From contig CAZCLY010000006.1 in NCBI GenBank assembly GCA_964499635.1, positions 62,001-126,000 of the forward strand: a stretch of 64,000 nucleotides of DNA, given 5' to 3'. This document shows positions 26,416 to 34,230 of the stretch, one piece after another (the stretch's first letter is position 1; each line of letters starts with the position of its first letter). The notes under the pieces are model-generated. The model worked only from the letters and a program-made list of their open reading frames with translations, was not told where the DNA came from and did not search any database. The DNA comes from Palauibacter sp964499635 (GTDB taxonomy: Bacteria > Gemmatimonadota > Gemmatimonadetes > Palauibacterales > Palauibacteraceae). The position numbers and the translations under genes were made by a program.

Positions 26416-27981
26416 TCACACCACGTGGAGGTGGTGGATCTTTCCCGATTCCGTGCGTCTGGGACGTGCTCGGCGCACGGCGGGCATGCCCGCGCTCGAC
26501 CACTGGAGGGCCATGAGTCGTTCACCCCCGTCCCCCCTCCCGATCTCGGCCAGAAACGCCTTCCGCACCTCGTTCGCGTCCATCGGACCCACGGAGGGGT
26601 CCACGAGGAGCCACACCGGCGGGGATTCGCCGGGGTCCTCGAGGAGCTGGTAGTCGTCGGGACGTCCGCCGAAACGTCCCGGGAGCACCTCCTCGAGGAT
26701 GCGGGTCACATCCACGTCGAGGAACGCGATGCCGCCCGCGGTCAGCTTCTCGTAGCTCCGGATCCGCCGGATGTGCAGATTCCACCCCAGCGCCTCGAGC
26801 GGACAACCGCAGGCACGGCGCTCGAGCACGGATACGTCCCCGAGCGACACGTTGAGGAGTGGAAAGGGCGCGGAGGGGAGGAGCGAGGTGAAGAACAGCG
26901 TGTCCGGCGGCACCTTCGTCCGTGTATCGGCGTCCGGTTGGATCACCGCGTGCCGATCGGTGAAGAAATGCTGCTCGTCGGGGGCGACCGGGGCACGGCA
27001 GGCGAAGGCCAGGATGTCGGTCTCGGTCGCGCCGTAGCGGGGCAGCGCCACCGCGCCGGCCCGCTCGATCGCTGCGCGGCGCGCGGCCGTGGTCGGCTCC
27101 CCACCGCACGTGAAGCGCGCGCCGGTGATCTCGATGCCGGCCGCCTCCGCCGCGCGGCACGCGAGCACGGCGGAGCTCGCGAACGTCCACACGTGCGGCA
27201 CGACGCCACGGTCCAGCACGCGTCGCAGCCAGCGCACGAGTGGCAACGGATCGTCCGGCGTGGCGAGCTCGGGACGGGGGAACGGGACACCCGCGAGCGC
27301 CGACGCGGCGCGCAGGGCCCGGGCGCCCACCCGATAGCGAGCGCTCAGCCCAGGGTCGCCGATCGGCACCGGCGTGAACCAGCGCTCGGCCGGCGTCCCG
27401 CCCATGGCGAACTCCAGCGGGTTGGTCACCGCCGTGCCGCCCGGCACCCCCCAATGGGCATGCGCCCAGCCGCGCCCCCCGTGCGCGTCGAGCGTCAGAT
27501 GCGTGTTCACGGCGTGGTCGCGGATGAAGGAAAGATCGATCGGCACGACGGTGGGCGCCCCACGCGAGCCGCTGCTCGCCGAGCGTCCGTGGACGACCGC
27601 GCCCGGTCGAACGAGCTCCGCGGGCTCCACCCGGAACACGAGGCTGCCGCGCCGCACGTCCGCGCGGCCCTTGAGCTCGGAAGCCGTGAGGTAGACCCCG
27701 TCGGCGTACAGCCTGTCGAGCGTCTCCTCCACACCGCGGGTCTCGAGCGACGCCCGCGCGTCCTCTCTCCTCCATCCGGCATGCGCGGTGAGGCGCCGAA
27801 ACGGTGTCGGCGCGGGTCGGAACGCCACCGCATCGAACGTCGCCAGCGCGGCCGACGCGCGGTCGCTCAGGCGCCGCCCGATGACGTGACGCGCCTCATC
27901 GAGGTCGAAGGGGTGACGCAGGTAGCGGGGGAGATCGCGAAGGACACGAGCGCCGACCAGGACATCCTCGCAGGTGAGCAC
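26416..27981 (-). CDS. PaaK-like adenylate-forming enzyme
   Basis: A 521-residue ANL-superfamily protein close to phenylacetate-CoA ligase and CapK-type enzymes. The phosphate-binding loop reads SASSGSRGAPTVVPI; RYGATETDILAF is the adenine/acid-binding motif, and the C-terminal cap ends with RRTESGKIHHLHV, whose Lys is the expected adenylation residue. It should activate a carboxylic acid with ATP; the acceptor (CoA or another thiol/amine) cannot be told. No phenylacetate genes are present. GTG start 24 nt after the upstream nucleotide-carrier gene; the GDPD gene starts about 80 nt downstream. The N-terminal 130 residues are more divergent than in PaaK. Confidence 0.8.
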   Translation of the reverse strand: MLTCEDVLVGARVLRDLPRYLRHPFDLDEARHVIGRRLSDRASAALATFDAVAFRPAPTPFRRLTAHAGWRREDARASLETRGVEETLDRLYADGVYLTASELKGRADVRRGSLVFRVEPAELVRPGAVVHGRSASSGSRGAPTVVPIDLSFIRDHAVNTHLTLDAHGGRGWAHAHWGVPGGTAVTNPLEFAMGGTPAERWFTPVPIGDPGLSARYRVGARALRAASALAGVPFPRPELATPDDPLPLVRWLRRVLDRGVVPHVWTFASSAVLACRAAEAAGIEITGARFTCGGEPTTAARRAAIERAGAVALPRYGATETDILAFACRAPVAPDEQHFFTDRHAVIQPDADTRTKVPPDTLFFTSLLPSAPFPLLNVSLGDVSVLERRACGCPLEALGWNLHIRRIRSYEKLTAGGIAFLDVDVTRILEEVLPGRFGGRPDDYQLLEDPGESPPVWLLVDPSVGPMDANEVRKAFLAEIGRGDGGERLMALQWSSAGMPAVRRARPRRTESGKIHHLHVV

Positions 27982-28005
27982 GCGGATCGGCGATCCTGGA
28001 AGGCC

Positions 28006-29304
28006 TCAGGCCGGGCTGGCTGCGGGCTCGGCCGCGAGCTCCGACTGCAACTCGGTCTGCCGCCGGCCGAGCCAGTAGCCGATCAGGAGCCACAGCCCGG
28101 CCACGGGCACCGCCGCGAAGGCGATCCCGGTCAAGGCCAGCCCGAGCGCACGCAGCCCCGCGTACGACCACACGCCGATCTGGTCGCCGCCGCGATACAC
28201 GAGCGTGTCGATGAGCGCCTTGGCCTTGAAGCGGTCCTCGCGGGTCACGACGGTGAACAGCGTCTCACGCGCCGGGCGAGCGACGGCGAAGTTGAGCCCG
28301 CGGCGCAGCACCTGGAACACGACGATCACGATGGCCCCGGGCCAGAAGCCGAGCGCGGTGAAGCCGATCACGCACAGGGCCGGGAGGAGCGTGAGGGTCA
28401 CCGCCACGCCCAGCCACTTCATGAGCCGCCCGGTGATGAGGATCTGCGTGATCAGGGTGAGCGCGTTGGTGGCCGAGTCGATCCACCCGAAGAACGAGGT
28501 GCGCAACCCGCGATCGGCGATCGTGGCCGCGATCTCGGCCTGCTGGTAGTAGAGGACCGTGCCCACGATCGTGTAGCCGAGCATGTACGCGCAGATCCCG
28601 AGCAGGTACGGGGAGCGCATGACGTGCGTGATCCCGGCCCAGATCGAGCCCCCGATCGGCTGATGGGCGTCGCTCGTCTCGCCACGGGCCGCACGCAGGG
28701 ATTCGAACAGGTTCGAAAGCCGCCGCACGATCCACACGGCGATCTCGAGGAACAGGATGGACACGAGCAGGAGGTTCGCCGGGGAGATGAAGCGCGAGAA
28801 CCAGGCCGTGATCGTGGCCCCGAGCATGGCACCGAGCGTGCCGCCCACGCCGATGAACCCGTACAGCCTCTTGCTCTGTCCGGTCTTCCACACGTCGCTC
28901 ATGAACGCCCAGAAGATCGACACGACGAACAGGTTGAAGATGCTCACCCACCAGTAGAACGCGCGGCCGACCCAGATCTGCTGCTCCGGGGCCATCGTGC
29001 GCAGGAGCACGAAGAACACGACCAGGTTCAGCATGAAGAACCGGTAGCAGAGGGCCACGAACCGGTTGCGCGAGAACCTCGCCACGAGCGCCGCGAAGGG
29101 CGGGTTGACGAGGATCATGAGGACCAGCGTGCCGGTGAACATCCACGGGAGGTTGTCCACCCCGCCCGCGACGGCCATCTCGTCGCGGATCGGACGCATG
29201 ATGTAGTAGGCGGACAGGACGAAGAAGAAGTAGGCGGCCGACAGGAAGAGCGCCTCGATCTCCCCCTCGCGCACGTCGACGACCCGCCGCAGGAGGCGGA
29301 TCAA
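28006..29304 (-). CDS. Npt1/Npt2-like (ATP/ADP carrier family) membrane transporter
   Basis: A 432-residue protein with 11-12 membrane helices. The N-terminus (FLSAAYFFFVLSAYYIMRPI, then R-D-E-M) and the VSIFWAFMSDVWKTGQSKRL segment followed by GFIGVGGTLGAMLGA are typical of the MFS-related NTP/NTP carrier group found in free-living bacteria as well as chloroplasts and rickettsiae. In the latter it exchanges ATP for ADP; free-living members have unproven substrates. The start appears to be TTG 29304; no good ribosome site is seen. It lies between a Tat-exported isomerase-like gene and the PaaK-like gene with gaps of 24-31 nt, so all three are probably co-transcribed. Confidence 0.82.
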   Translation of the reverse strand: MIRLLRRVVDVREGEIEALFLSAAYFFFVLSAYYIMRPIRDEMAVAGGVDNLPWMFTGTLVLMILVNPPFAALVARFSRNRFVALCYRFFMLNLVVFFVLLRTMAPEQQIWVGRAFYWWVSIFNLFVVSIFWAFMSDVWKTGQSKRLYGFIGVGGTLGAMLGATITAWFSRFISPANLLLVSILFLEIAVWIVRRLSNLFESLRAARGETSDAHQPIGGSIWAGITHVMRSPYLLGICAYMLGYTIVGTVLYYQQAEIAATIADRGLRTSFFGWIDSATNALTLITQILITGRLMKWLGVAVTLTLLPALCVIGFTALGFWPGAIVIVVFQVLRRGLNFAVARPARETLFTVVTREDRFKAKALIDTLVYRGGDQIGVWSYAGLRALGLALTGIAFAAVPVAGLWLLIGYWLGRRQTELQSELAAEPAASPA

Positions 29305-29335
29305 CGGCTACCCGCCGGCCGGCTGTCGAGCCCGG

Positions 29336-30193
29336 TCAAAGCGCGGCGAGATACGAATAGCTCGCCGCGATCGATGCCAGCGGGTCGGCCGGCTGGTCGT
29401 GCTCCACGAAGTAGTGGCGCAACCCCGCGGCGTCCGCGTGCCGGAAGATGGAGGCGAAGTCGATCACCCCGGCCCCCACGTCCACCATGTCGCCCGCCGC
29501 CGTACGGTCCTTGACGTGACACAGCTGGAAGCGCCCCGGGTAGCGGGCGAAGTAGTCGAGCGGATCGCCGCCGCCGTTCACGAGCCAGAAGATGTCCAAC
29601 TCGAAGGTGACAAGATCCGGGTCGGTGGCCTCGATGAGGACGTCCAGCGGCGTGGCACCTTCGATCTGGCCGAGCTCGAAGTCGTGGTTGTGGTACCCGA
29701 ACTGGATCCCGGCCGCGCGACAGCGCTCGCCGAAGTCGTTCATCTCCCCCGCCAGCCGACGGTATCCGTCCACGGAGCCCCGCTCCGCCTCGTCGAGCCA
29801 GGGGAGGACGACGTAGCGGTGCCCGAGCGTGGCGGCTGCCTCGAGCGTCCCGTCCGGGTCGGTGCGGAGGGTCTCGAGCGAAACGTGCGCGGAAGGCGCG
29901 CTCAGCCCGACCGCATCGAGCGTGGCGCGCAGCTCGGCGGGGGTGCGCTCGTAGTATCCGGCGAACTCGACCTCGTCGTATCCGATGCGGGCGACGTCGG
30001 CCAGGGTGGCGTCCACATCCTCCGCCATCAGGGAGCGGACCGTGTACAGCTGGAGGCCGACCGCCTCGAGGGACACGGGCTCGGCGGTGCCGCCGCCCGG
30101 ATCGTCGTGCTCCGCCTCGGCCGGGCCGCAGCGCGCCAGCCACAGCGCGGCGCCGGCCCCGCCGGCCGATTGGAGAAAGCGTCGTCTGTCCAT
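29336..30193 (-). CDS. Tat-exported sugar phosphate isomerase/epimerase-like protein
   Basis: A 285-residue protein with a twin-arginine signal (MDRRRFLQSAGGAGAALWLA) that runs into a Cys (L-A-R-C), so it may be a Tat lipoprotein. The rest is a xylose-isomerase-like TIM barrel: VGLQLYTVRSLMAEDVDATL, YDEVEFAGYYERTP, the metal-site motifs FGYHNHDFEL and ELDIFWLV, and QLCHVKDRTAAGDMVDVG-AG. Such periplasmic AP-endonuclease-2-fold proteins are common in Bacteroidota and Gemmatimonadota; substrates are mostly unknown, probably sugars or inositols. No dehydrogenase partner is next to it. Confidence 0.88.
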   Translation of the reverse strand: MDRRRFLQSAGGAGAALWLARCGPAEAEHDDPGGGTAEPVSLEAVGLQLYTVRSLMAEDVDATLADVARIGYDEVEFAGYYERTPAELRATLDAVGLSAPSAHVSLETLRTDPDGTLEAAATLGHRYVVLPWLDEAERGSVDGYRRLAGEMNDFGERCRAAGIQFGYHNHDFELGQIEGATPLDVLIEATDPDLVTFELDIFWLVNGGGDPLDYFARYPGRFQLCHVKDRTAAGDMVDVGAGVIDFASIFRHADAAGLRHYFVEHDQPADPLASIAASYSYLAAL

Positions 30194-30253
30194 ACGCCGA
30201 ATATGTGACGCATTCCGGCGCCCGTCGATGCCAGCCGGGACGGCCCCGCGGCG

Positions 30254-30793
30254 TCAGTTCGAGCCGCTCGACTTCTCCCGCATGTCCTCGCCCTCTTCCT
30301 GCAGGGCCTTTCCGCCCTCTTCGAGCCCCTCGCCGAGGCCCCCGAGGAGGCCCTTCACCCCCTCGCCGATCGCCCGGCCCACCTGTTCCATCGAGGCGCG
30401 CACCACCGCGGACGCGAGATGCCGTCCGGTCGCCTCCACATCGACCAGCCAGTCCCCGTCCCGGCGGACGAGCACCGTCTCGAAGTCGAGCTCCAGCTCG
30501 ACGTCCTCGCCCGTGCCGGCGATCCACGTCTCGACCCGGGCCACGTCTCCATCGACCTCGCCGTCGCCGACCTCGATCGATTCGATGCGGGAGCCCGCGT
30601 CCTCGAAGTCGTAACGGACGTCGCGCGGGTCGAGAGCCAGGGCCTCGACCGCGTCCCGATCGCCGTCGCGGGCAGCCTCCCAGAACGCCAGCGTCACGTC
30701 CTCGGGGCCCGAGGCCATGAAGCAGGCGGAGCCGGCGAGGATGACGAAGCCCGACAGGGTCAGGCCGATGGTGCGCGGTTCGGTTGCGTTCAC
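30254..30793 (-). CDS. Uncharacterised lipoprotein
   Basis: A 179-residue lipoprotein: GTG start with a strong AGGAGG 5-6 nt upstream, signal with lipobox A-G-S-A-C (Cys24). The mature part starts GPEDVTLAFWEAARDGDRDA, followed by an NTF2/DUF4878-like pattern of a helix and strands (DVARVETWIAGTGEDVELEL, RRDGDWLVDVEAT), then a Gly/Glu-rich helix (IGEGVKGLLGGLGEGLEEGG). The layout suggests a DUF4878-type periplasmic protein of unknown role. It lies alone between the triple-fusion gene and the Tat isomerase gene. Confidence 0.75.
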   Translation of the reverse strand: MNATEPRTIGLTLSGFVILAGSACFMASGPEDVTLAFWEAARDGDRDAVEALALDPRDVRYDFEDAGSRIESIEVGDGEVDGDVARVETWIAGTGEDVELELDFETVLVRRDGDWLVDVEATGRHLASAVVRASMEQVGRAIGEGVKGLLGGLGEGLEEGGKALQEEGEDMREKSSGSN

Positions 30794-30918
30794 GTGATCC
30801 TCCTGATTGGCGCGGACGGGCCGCGTCCCCGAAAGCCGTCAGGATACCCGCGCGGCTCCGGAGCATTCGCGCCCATCATCATGACGGGTCGCGGCGGCCC
30901 CCGGTTTCGCATCGCCGG

Positions 30919-33900
30919 TCACGCCCGGAGCGCCGACTCCTCGAGCACCGCGGCCAACCGCACGAGGAGGAGATCCGCGTCCTCGCGCGAGAATACGAGC
31001 GGCGGCTTGAGCTTGATCACGTTGTGATCCGGGCCGTCCGTGCTGAGGAGGATCCCGAGTTCGCGCATGCGCTCCACGAGGCAGGCGGCGTGATCGGGGG
31101 CGGGCCGGCGCGCCTCGGGATCCGACACGAGCTCGAGCCCGAGGAACAGCCCCCGGCCGCGCACGTCGCCGATCAGCGGATGGTGGGCCGCGAGCGCCTC
31201 GAGCCCCGCCTGCAGATGCCCGCCCACCTCGAGGGCGTTCGCCTGCAGCCCCTCCTCCTCGATCACGTCGAGCACGGCGAGCCCGATCTCGACCGACACC
31301 GGGTTGCCGCCGAACGTGTTGAAGTACTCCATGCCGTTGTCGAACGCGGCGGCGATGTCGGGGGTCGTGACCACGGCCGCGAGCGGGTGGCCGTTCCCCA
31401 TGGGTTTGCCGAGCGTGACGATGTCGGGCGTCACGCCGTGCTCCTCGAAGCCCCAGAAGTGCGAGCCCACGCGTCCGAACCCGACCTGGACCTCGTCCGC
31501 CACGCACACCGCGCCGGCCTCGCGGGCGGCCGCGTAGGCCGCCCGGAGATAGCCGGTCGGGAGCGGGATCTGTCCACCGCAGCTCAGGAGCGATTCGTGG
31601 AAGAATGCGGCCGCGCCCGGCGGGCTGCCCTCGAACCAGGTGGGCTCGGTCTCGAGCGCCCGGACGGCGTCGCGCACCTCGGCCGCGTAGCGGGGCGCCA
31701 CCTCCGCGTCCGTGCCGCGGTGCTTCCCGCGGTACCGGTCCGGCATGGCGGCCACCCGCACCCAGGGTCGGAGGCCATTCCCGCCCGGGCCCTCGAACTT
31801 GTAGGGGCTCAGGTTGATGACCGAGGCGGAGTTCCCGTGGTAGGCCCCGCCGAGCACGACCGCGCCGACCTTGCCCGAGCGGATGCGGGCCATGCGGAGC
31901 GCGAGCTCGTTCGCCTCGGTCCCCGAGCACACGAAGTACACGACCCCCAGCGGATCCGGGAAGCGACCCGCCAGCCGGCGCGCGTACTCGAGGATGGACT
32001 CGTGCAGATAGCGCGTGTTGGTGTTCAGGATGCCCATCTGGTGACGCGCGGCCTCCACGACCCGGGGGTGGCCGTGTCCGACGTGGGCCACGTTGTTCAC
32101 GCAGTCGAGGTATGCCTGACCGTCCGCGTCGTACAGCCGGGAGCCGCGCCCCCGCACGATGTGGAGCGGCTCGCGGTAGGAGAGGCTGAGCGAAGGCCCG
32201 AGCCGCGCGGCGCGATTCGCGAGGAGCTCCGCTCGCGCCGGCGGGCGCGCGGCGGACGTCGCGGCCGGGATGCGGAGGAGCGCGCTCGGATCGGGGCTCA
32301 GCGAGAGCCACACGGCGCGCTCGGTGGGCGCCGCCACGCCGGGGAACGTCCCCTCGTAGTGGAGCGGATCGACGATCACCTGGAAGTGGAGGTGGGGCGC
32401 CCAGTCGCCGTTCCGCGGCGGGGCGCCGATCCAGCCGATCGTGTCGCCGGCCTCGACGGCCTGACCGGCCGCGACGTTCTCGAGCGTCTGCGGGGAAAGG
32501 TGCCCGTACAGGGTACGGAACCGGACGTCGTCCCCGGGCCCTTCGGTCGGCTCCGTCCGCTCCCCTCCGCGATCCGGCGCGGCGCCCGCCCGGCCGGACG
32601 GCAGCGCGTGCTCGACGATCACGGTCGGGCCGTAGTCGAGCCGCCCATCGTTGTCCACCACCGAGACGACGGTCCCCGCGAGCGGCGAGCACACCGGGGT
32701 CCCGACGTCGGCGAACAGGTCGATTCCGACGTGCACGGTGCGCCATTCGTCCACCCCGTCGCGTGGCGTGCGGAACGCCTCGCCGGTGTACCACCAGCGC
32801 ACCTCGTCGAAGCGGCCGATCCCGATCGGGGCGCGCGCGTCGCGCATGCGATCGAAGACGAGGCGGTCGAAGCGGGTGGCGTCGGTGGGATCGAAGCTCC
32901 CCCCGTCATCGCCCGTGGCGATGCTCAGGTCGATCGTCGTCGTCGGGGAGGTGCGGGGATCGGGGTCGAGAACCGGCCCGGCGGACCGCGCCGCGCGCTC
33001 GAGGGCCGCCACGACGCGGACGGAGGTGGGGCAGGGCTCCAGACCGGCGGCGTCCCGGAGCCGGTAGCGTCCCAGCTCCGGCGATACGGTCGACAGCAGG
33101 GCGAGGGTGTCGAGCGCCGGGGCCCGGCTCACCCGCAGGTAGTCGTTGTCCGGCTCCTGGTCCGCCCGCACCGTGGAGATGATGATGCTCAGGGCGAGAC
33201 GCAGGCGGGCGAGGTCGTAGAGCACGTCCGCCTCGGCCTCCGACAGCGGGCGGACGGCCACGTATCCACGCACAGCATCCGCGAAGGCCCCGACGGGATC
33301 CCGGCTCCCCAGCCCGGCGTAGGCGCACGCGACGGCGAGATCGGCCACCACCCACGAGCGCACGGCATCGCCGAAGTCGACCACGCCCACGATCTCGGGC
33401 GGCGAGTCGGGGGTGGGAGGCGTGACCAGGACGTTCGCGGGGTTCGCGTCGTTGTAGATCACCCCCTCGGGGAGCTCGGAGACGCGTGCGGCCACCCGGG
33501 CCCGGAAGCGCGCGAGGGCGGCCTCGAGCAGCGCGCGCCGGGAGGGCGACTCGACCCGGTCGAGGTGCCGCGAGATGAGATCCGGCGCCCGGCGCAGGTC
33601 CCACACCATGTCGCGGTCGGGAGCGTCGAGCCCGGCGCCGCGCACGACAGCCGCGATGTGTCCCACCAGCGCGCCCACTCCGCGCCTGAGCGACGCCGAG
33701 TGCGGCGTGACCGCCGCGAGAGGGACCCCCGGAACGTGGTCGAGCAGCCGCGCGAAATGGCGAGTGCCGCCGACCGTCGGGCGGGCCAGCATGTCACCGT
33801 CCACCGTGGGGCGCGCGCGGGGGAAGCGGAACGGCAGGCCCGCTCCGGCCAGCGCCTCGACCAGCGCGCTCTGCAGGGTGAGCGCCTCCGGCCGCTCGAG

Positions 33901-34086
33901 CCCGTTGGACACTTTGAGGATGGCTCGCCGGCCATCGGCGGCGGCGATCTCGAACACGCGGTCGCGCTCGCTCGGGAGCTCCGTCGCGCGCCCTTCGAGC
34001 CCCCAGTGCCGGGCCGCCAGCCGCCGGGCCTCCTCGGGCGTGATGCGGGGTCTCGACTGGACGTGGGAGGGATCGAGCGAATCCAT
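30919..34086 (-). CDS. Triple-domain protein: APH-type kinase, M23 peptidase-like, class-III aminotransferase
   Basis: A 1,055-residue fusion. Residues about 15-370: aminoglycoside/choline-kinase fold (RRAILKVSNGLERPEALTLQ; catalytic loop Y211-N-D-A-N-P-A-N with Asp213; VDFGDAV), resembling hydroxylysine kinase. About 430-600: M23 LytM-type domain with HVGIDLF (His452, Asp456) and HLHF (His565, His567), all zinc ligands present. About 620-1055: PLP class-III aminotransferase close to ethanolamine-phosphate/phosphohydroxylysine phospho-lyases (CSGTEANELALRMARI; VADEVQVGFGRVGSHFWGFE; Lys894 in TLGKPMGNGHP). Kinase plus phospho-lyase suggests phosphorylate-then-eliminate chemistry on an amino alcohol; the M23 part may not act as a peptidase in the cytoplasm, since no signal is present. 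ATG 34086 has GGAG 10 nt upstream. It is divergent from the S9 peptidase. Confidence 0.9.
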   Translation of the reverse strand: MDSLDPSHVQSRPRITPEEARRLAARHWGLEGRATELPSERDRVFEIAAADGRRAILKVSNGLERPEALTLQSALVEALAGAGLPFRFPRARPTVDGDMLARPTVGGTRHFARLLDHVPGVPLAAVTPHSASLRRGVGALVGHIAAVVRGAGLDAPDRDMVWDLRRAPDLISRHLDRVESPSRRALLEAALARFRARVAARVSELPEGVIYNDANPANVLVTPPTPDSPPEIVGVVDFGDAVRSWVVADLAVACAYAGLGSRDPVGAFADAVRGYVAVRPLSEAEADVLYDLARLRLALSIIISTVRADQEPDNDYLRVSRAPALDTLALLSTVSPELGRYRLRDAAGLEPCPTSVRVVAALERAARSAGPVLDPDPRTSPTTTIDLSIATGDDGGSFDPTDATRFDRLVFDRMRDARAPIGIGRFDEVRWWYTGEAFRTPRDGVDEWRTVHVGIDLFADVGTPVCSPLAGTVVSVVDNDGRLDYGPTVIVEHALPSGRAGAAPDRGGERTEPTEGPGDDVRFRTLYGHLSPQTLENVAAGQAVEAGDTIGWIGAPPRNGDWAPHLHFQVIVDPLHYEGTFPGVAAPTERAVWLSLSPDPSALLRIPAATSAARPPARAELLANRAARLGPSLSLSYREPLHIVRGRGSRLYDADGQAYLDCVNNVAHVGHGHPRVVEAARHQMGILNTNTRYLHESILEYARRLAGRFPDPLGVVYFVCSGTEANELALRMARIRSGKVGAVVLGGAYHGNSASVINLSPYKFEGPGGNGLRPWVRVAAMPDRYRGKHRGTDAEVAPRYAAEVRDAVRALETEPTWFEGSPPGAAAFFHESLLSCGGQIPLPTGYLRAAYAAAREAGAVCVADEVQVGFGRVGSHFWGFEEHGVTPDIVTLGKPMGNGHPLAAVVTTPDIAAAFDNGMEYFNTFGGNPVSVEIGLAVLDVIEEEGLQANALEVGGHLQAGLEALAAHHPLIGDVRGRGLFLGLELVSDPEARRPAPDHAACLVERMRELGILLSTDGPDHNVIKLKPPLVFSREDADLLLVRLAAVLEESALRA

Positions 34087-34230
34087 GCCCGCGAAGCTCC
34101 GGCGCGCTCCAGCGGTGGTCAAGCGAGTGGCGGAGTCGGGATCATCCGGTCGCGCCTCGCTTGCATCGGACCGATCGCCGCCGGACTATGCCGGGGAACC
34201 TCCGATCGTAACCCCCGCTGGAGTCGCCGC

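Noticed and set aside
30784..34230. In-frame extension of the S9 peptidase upstream over 3.4 kb on the plus strand
   Set aside because: The extra part is low-complexity shadow of the fusion gene on the other strand; the signal peptide at 34231 with its own ribosome site marks the real start.
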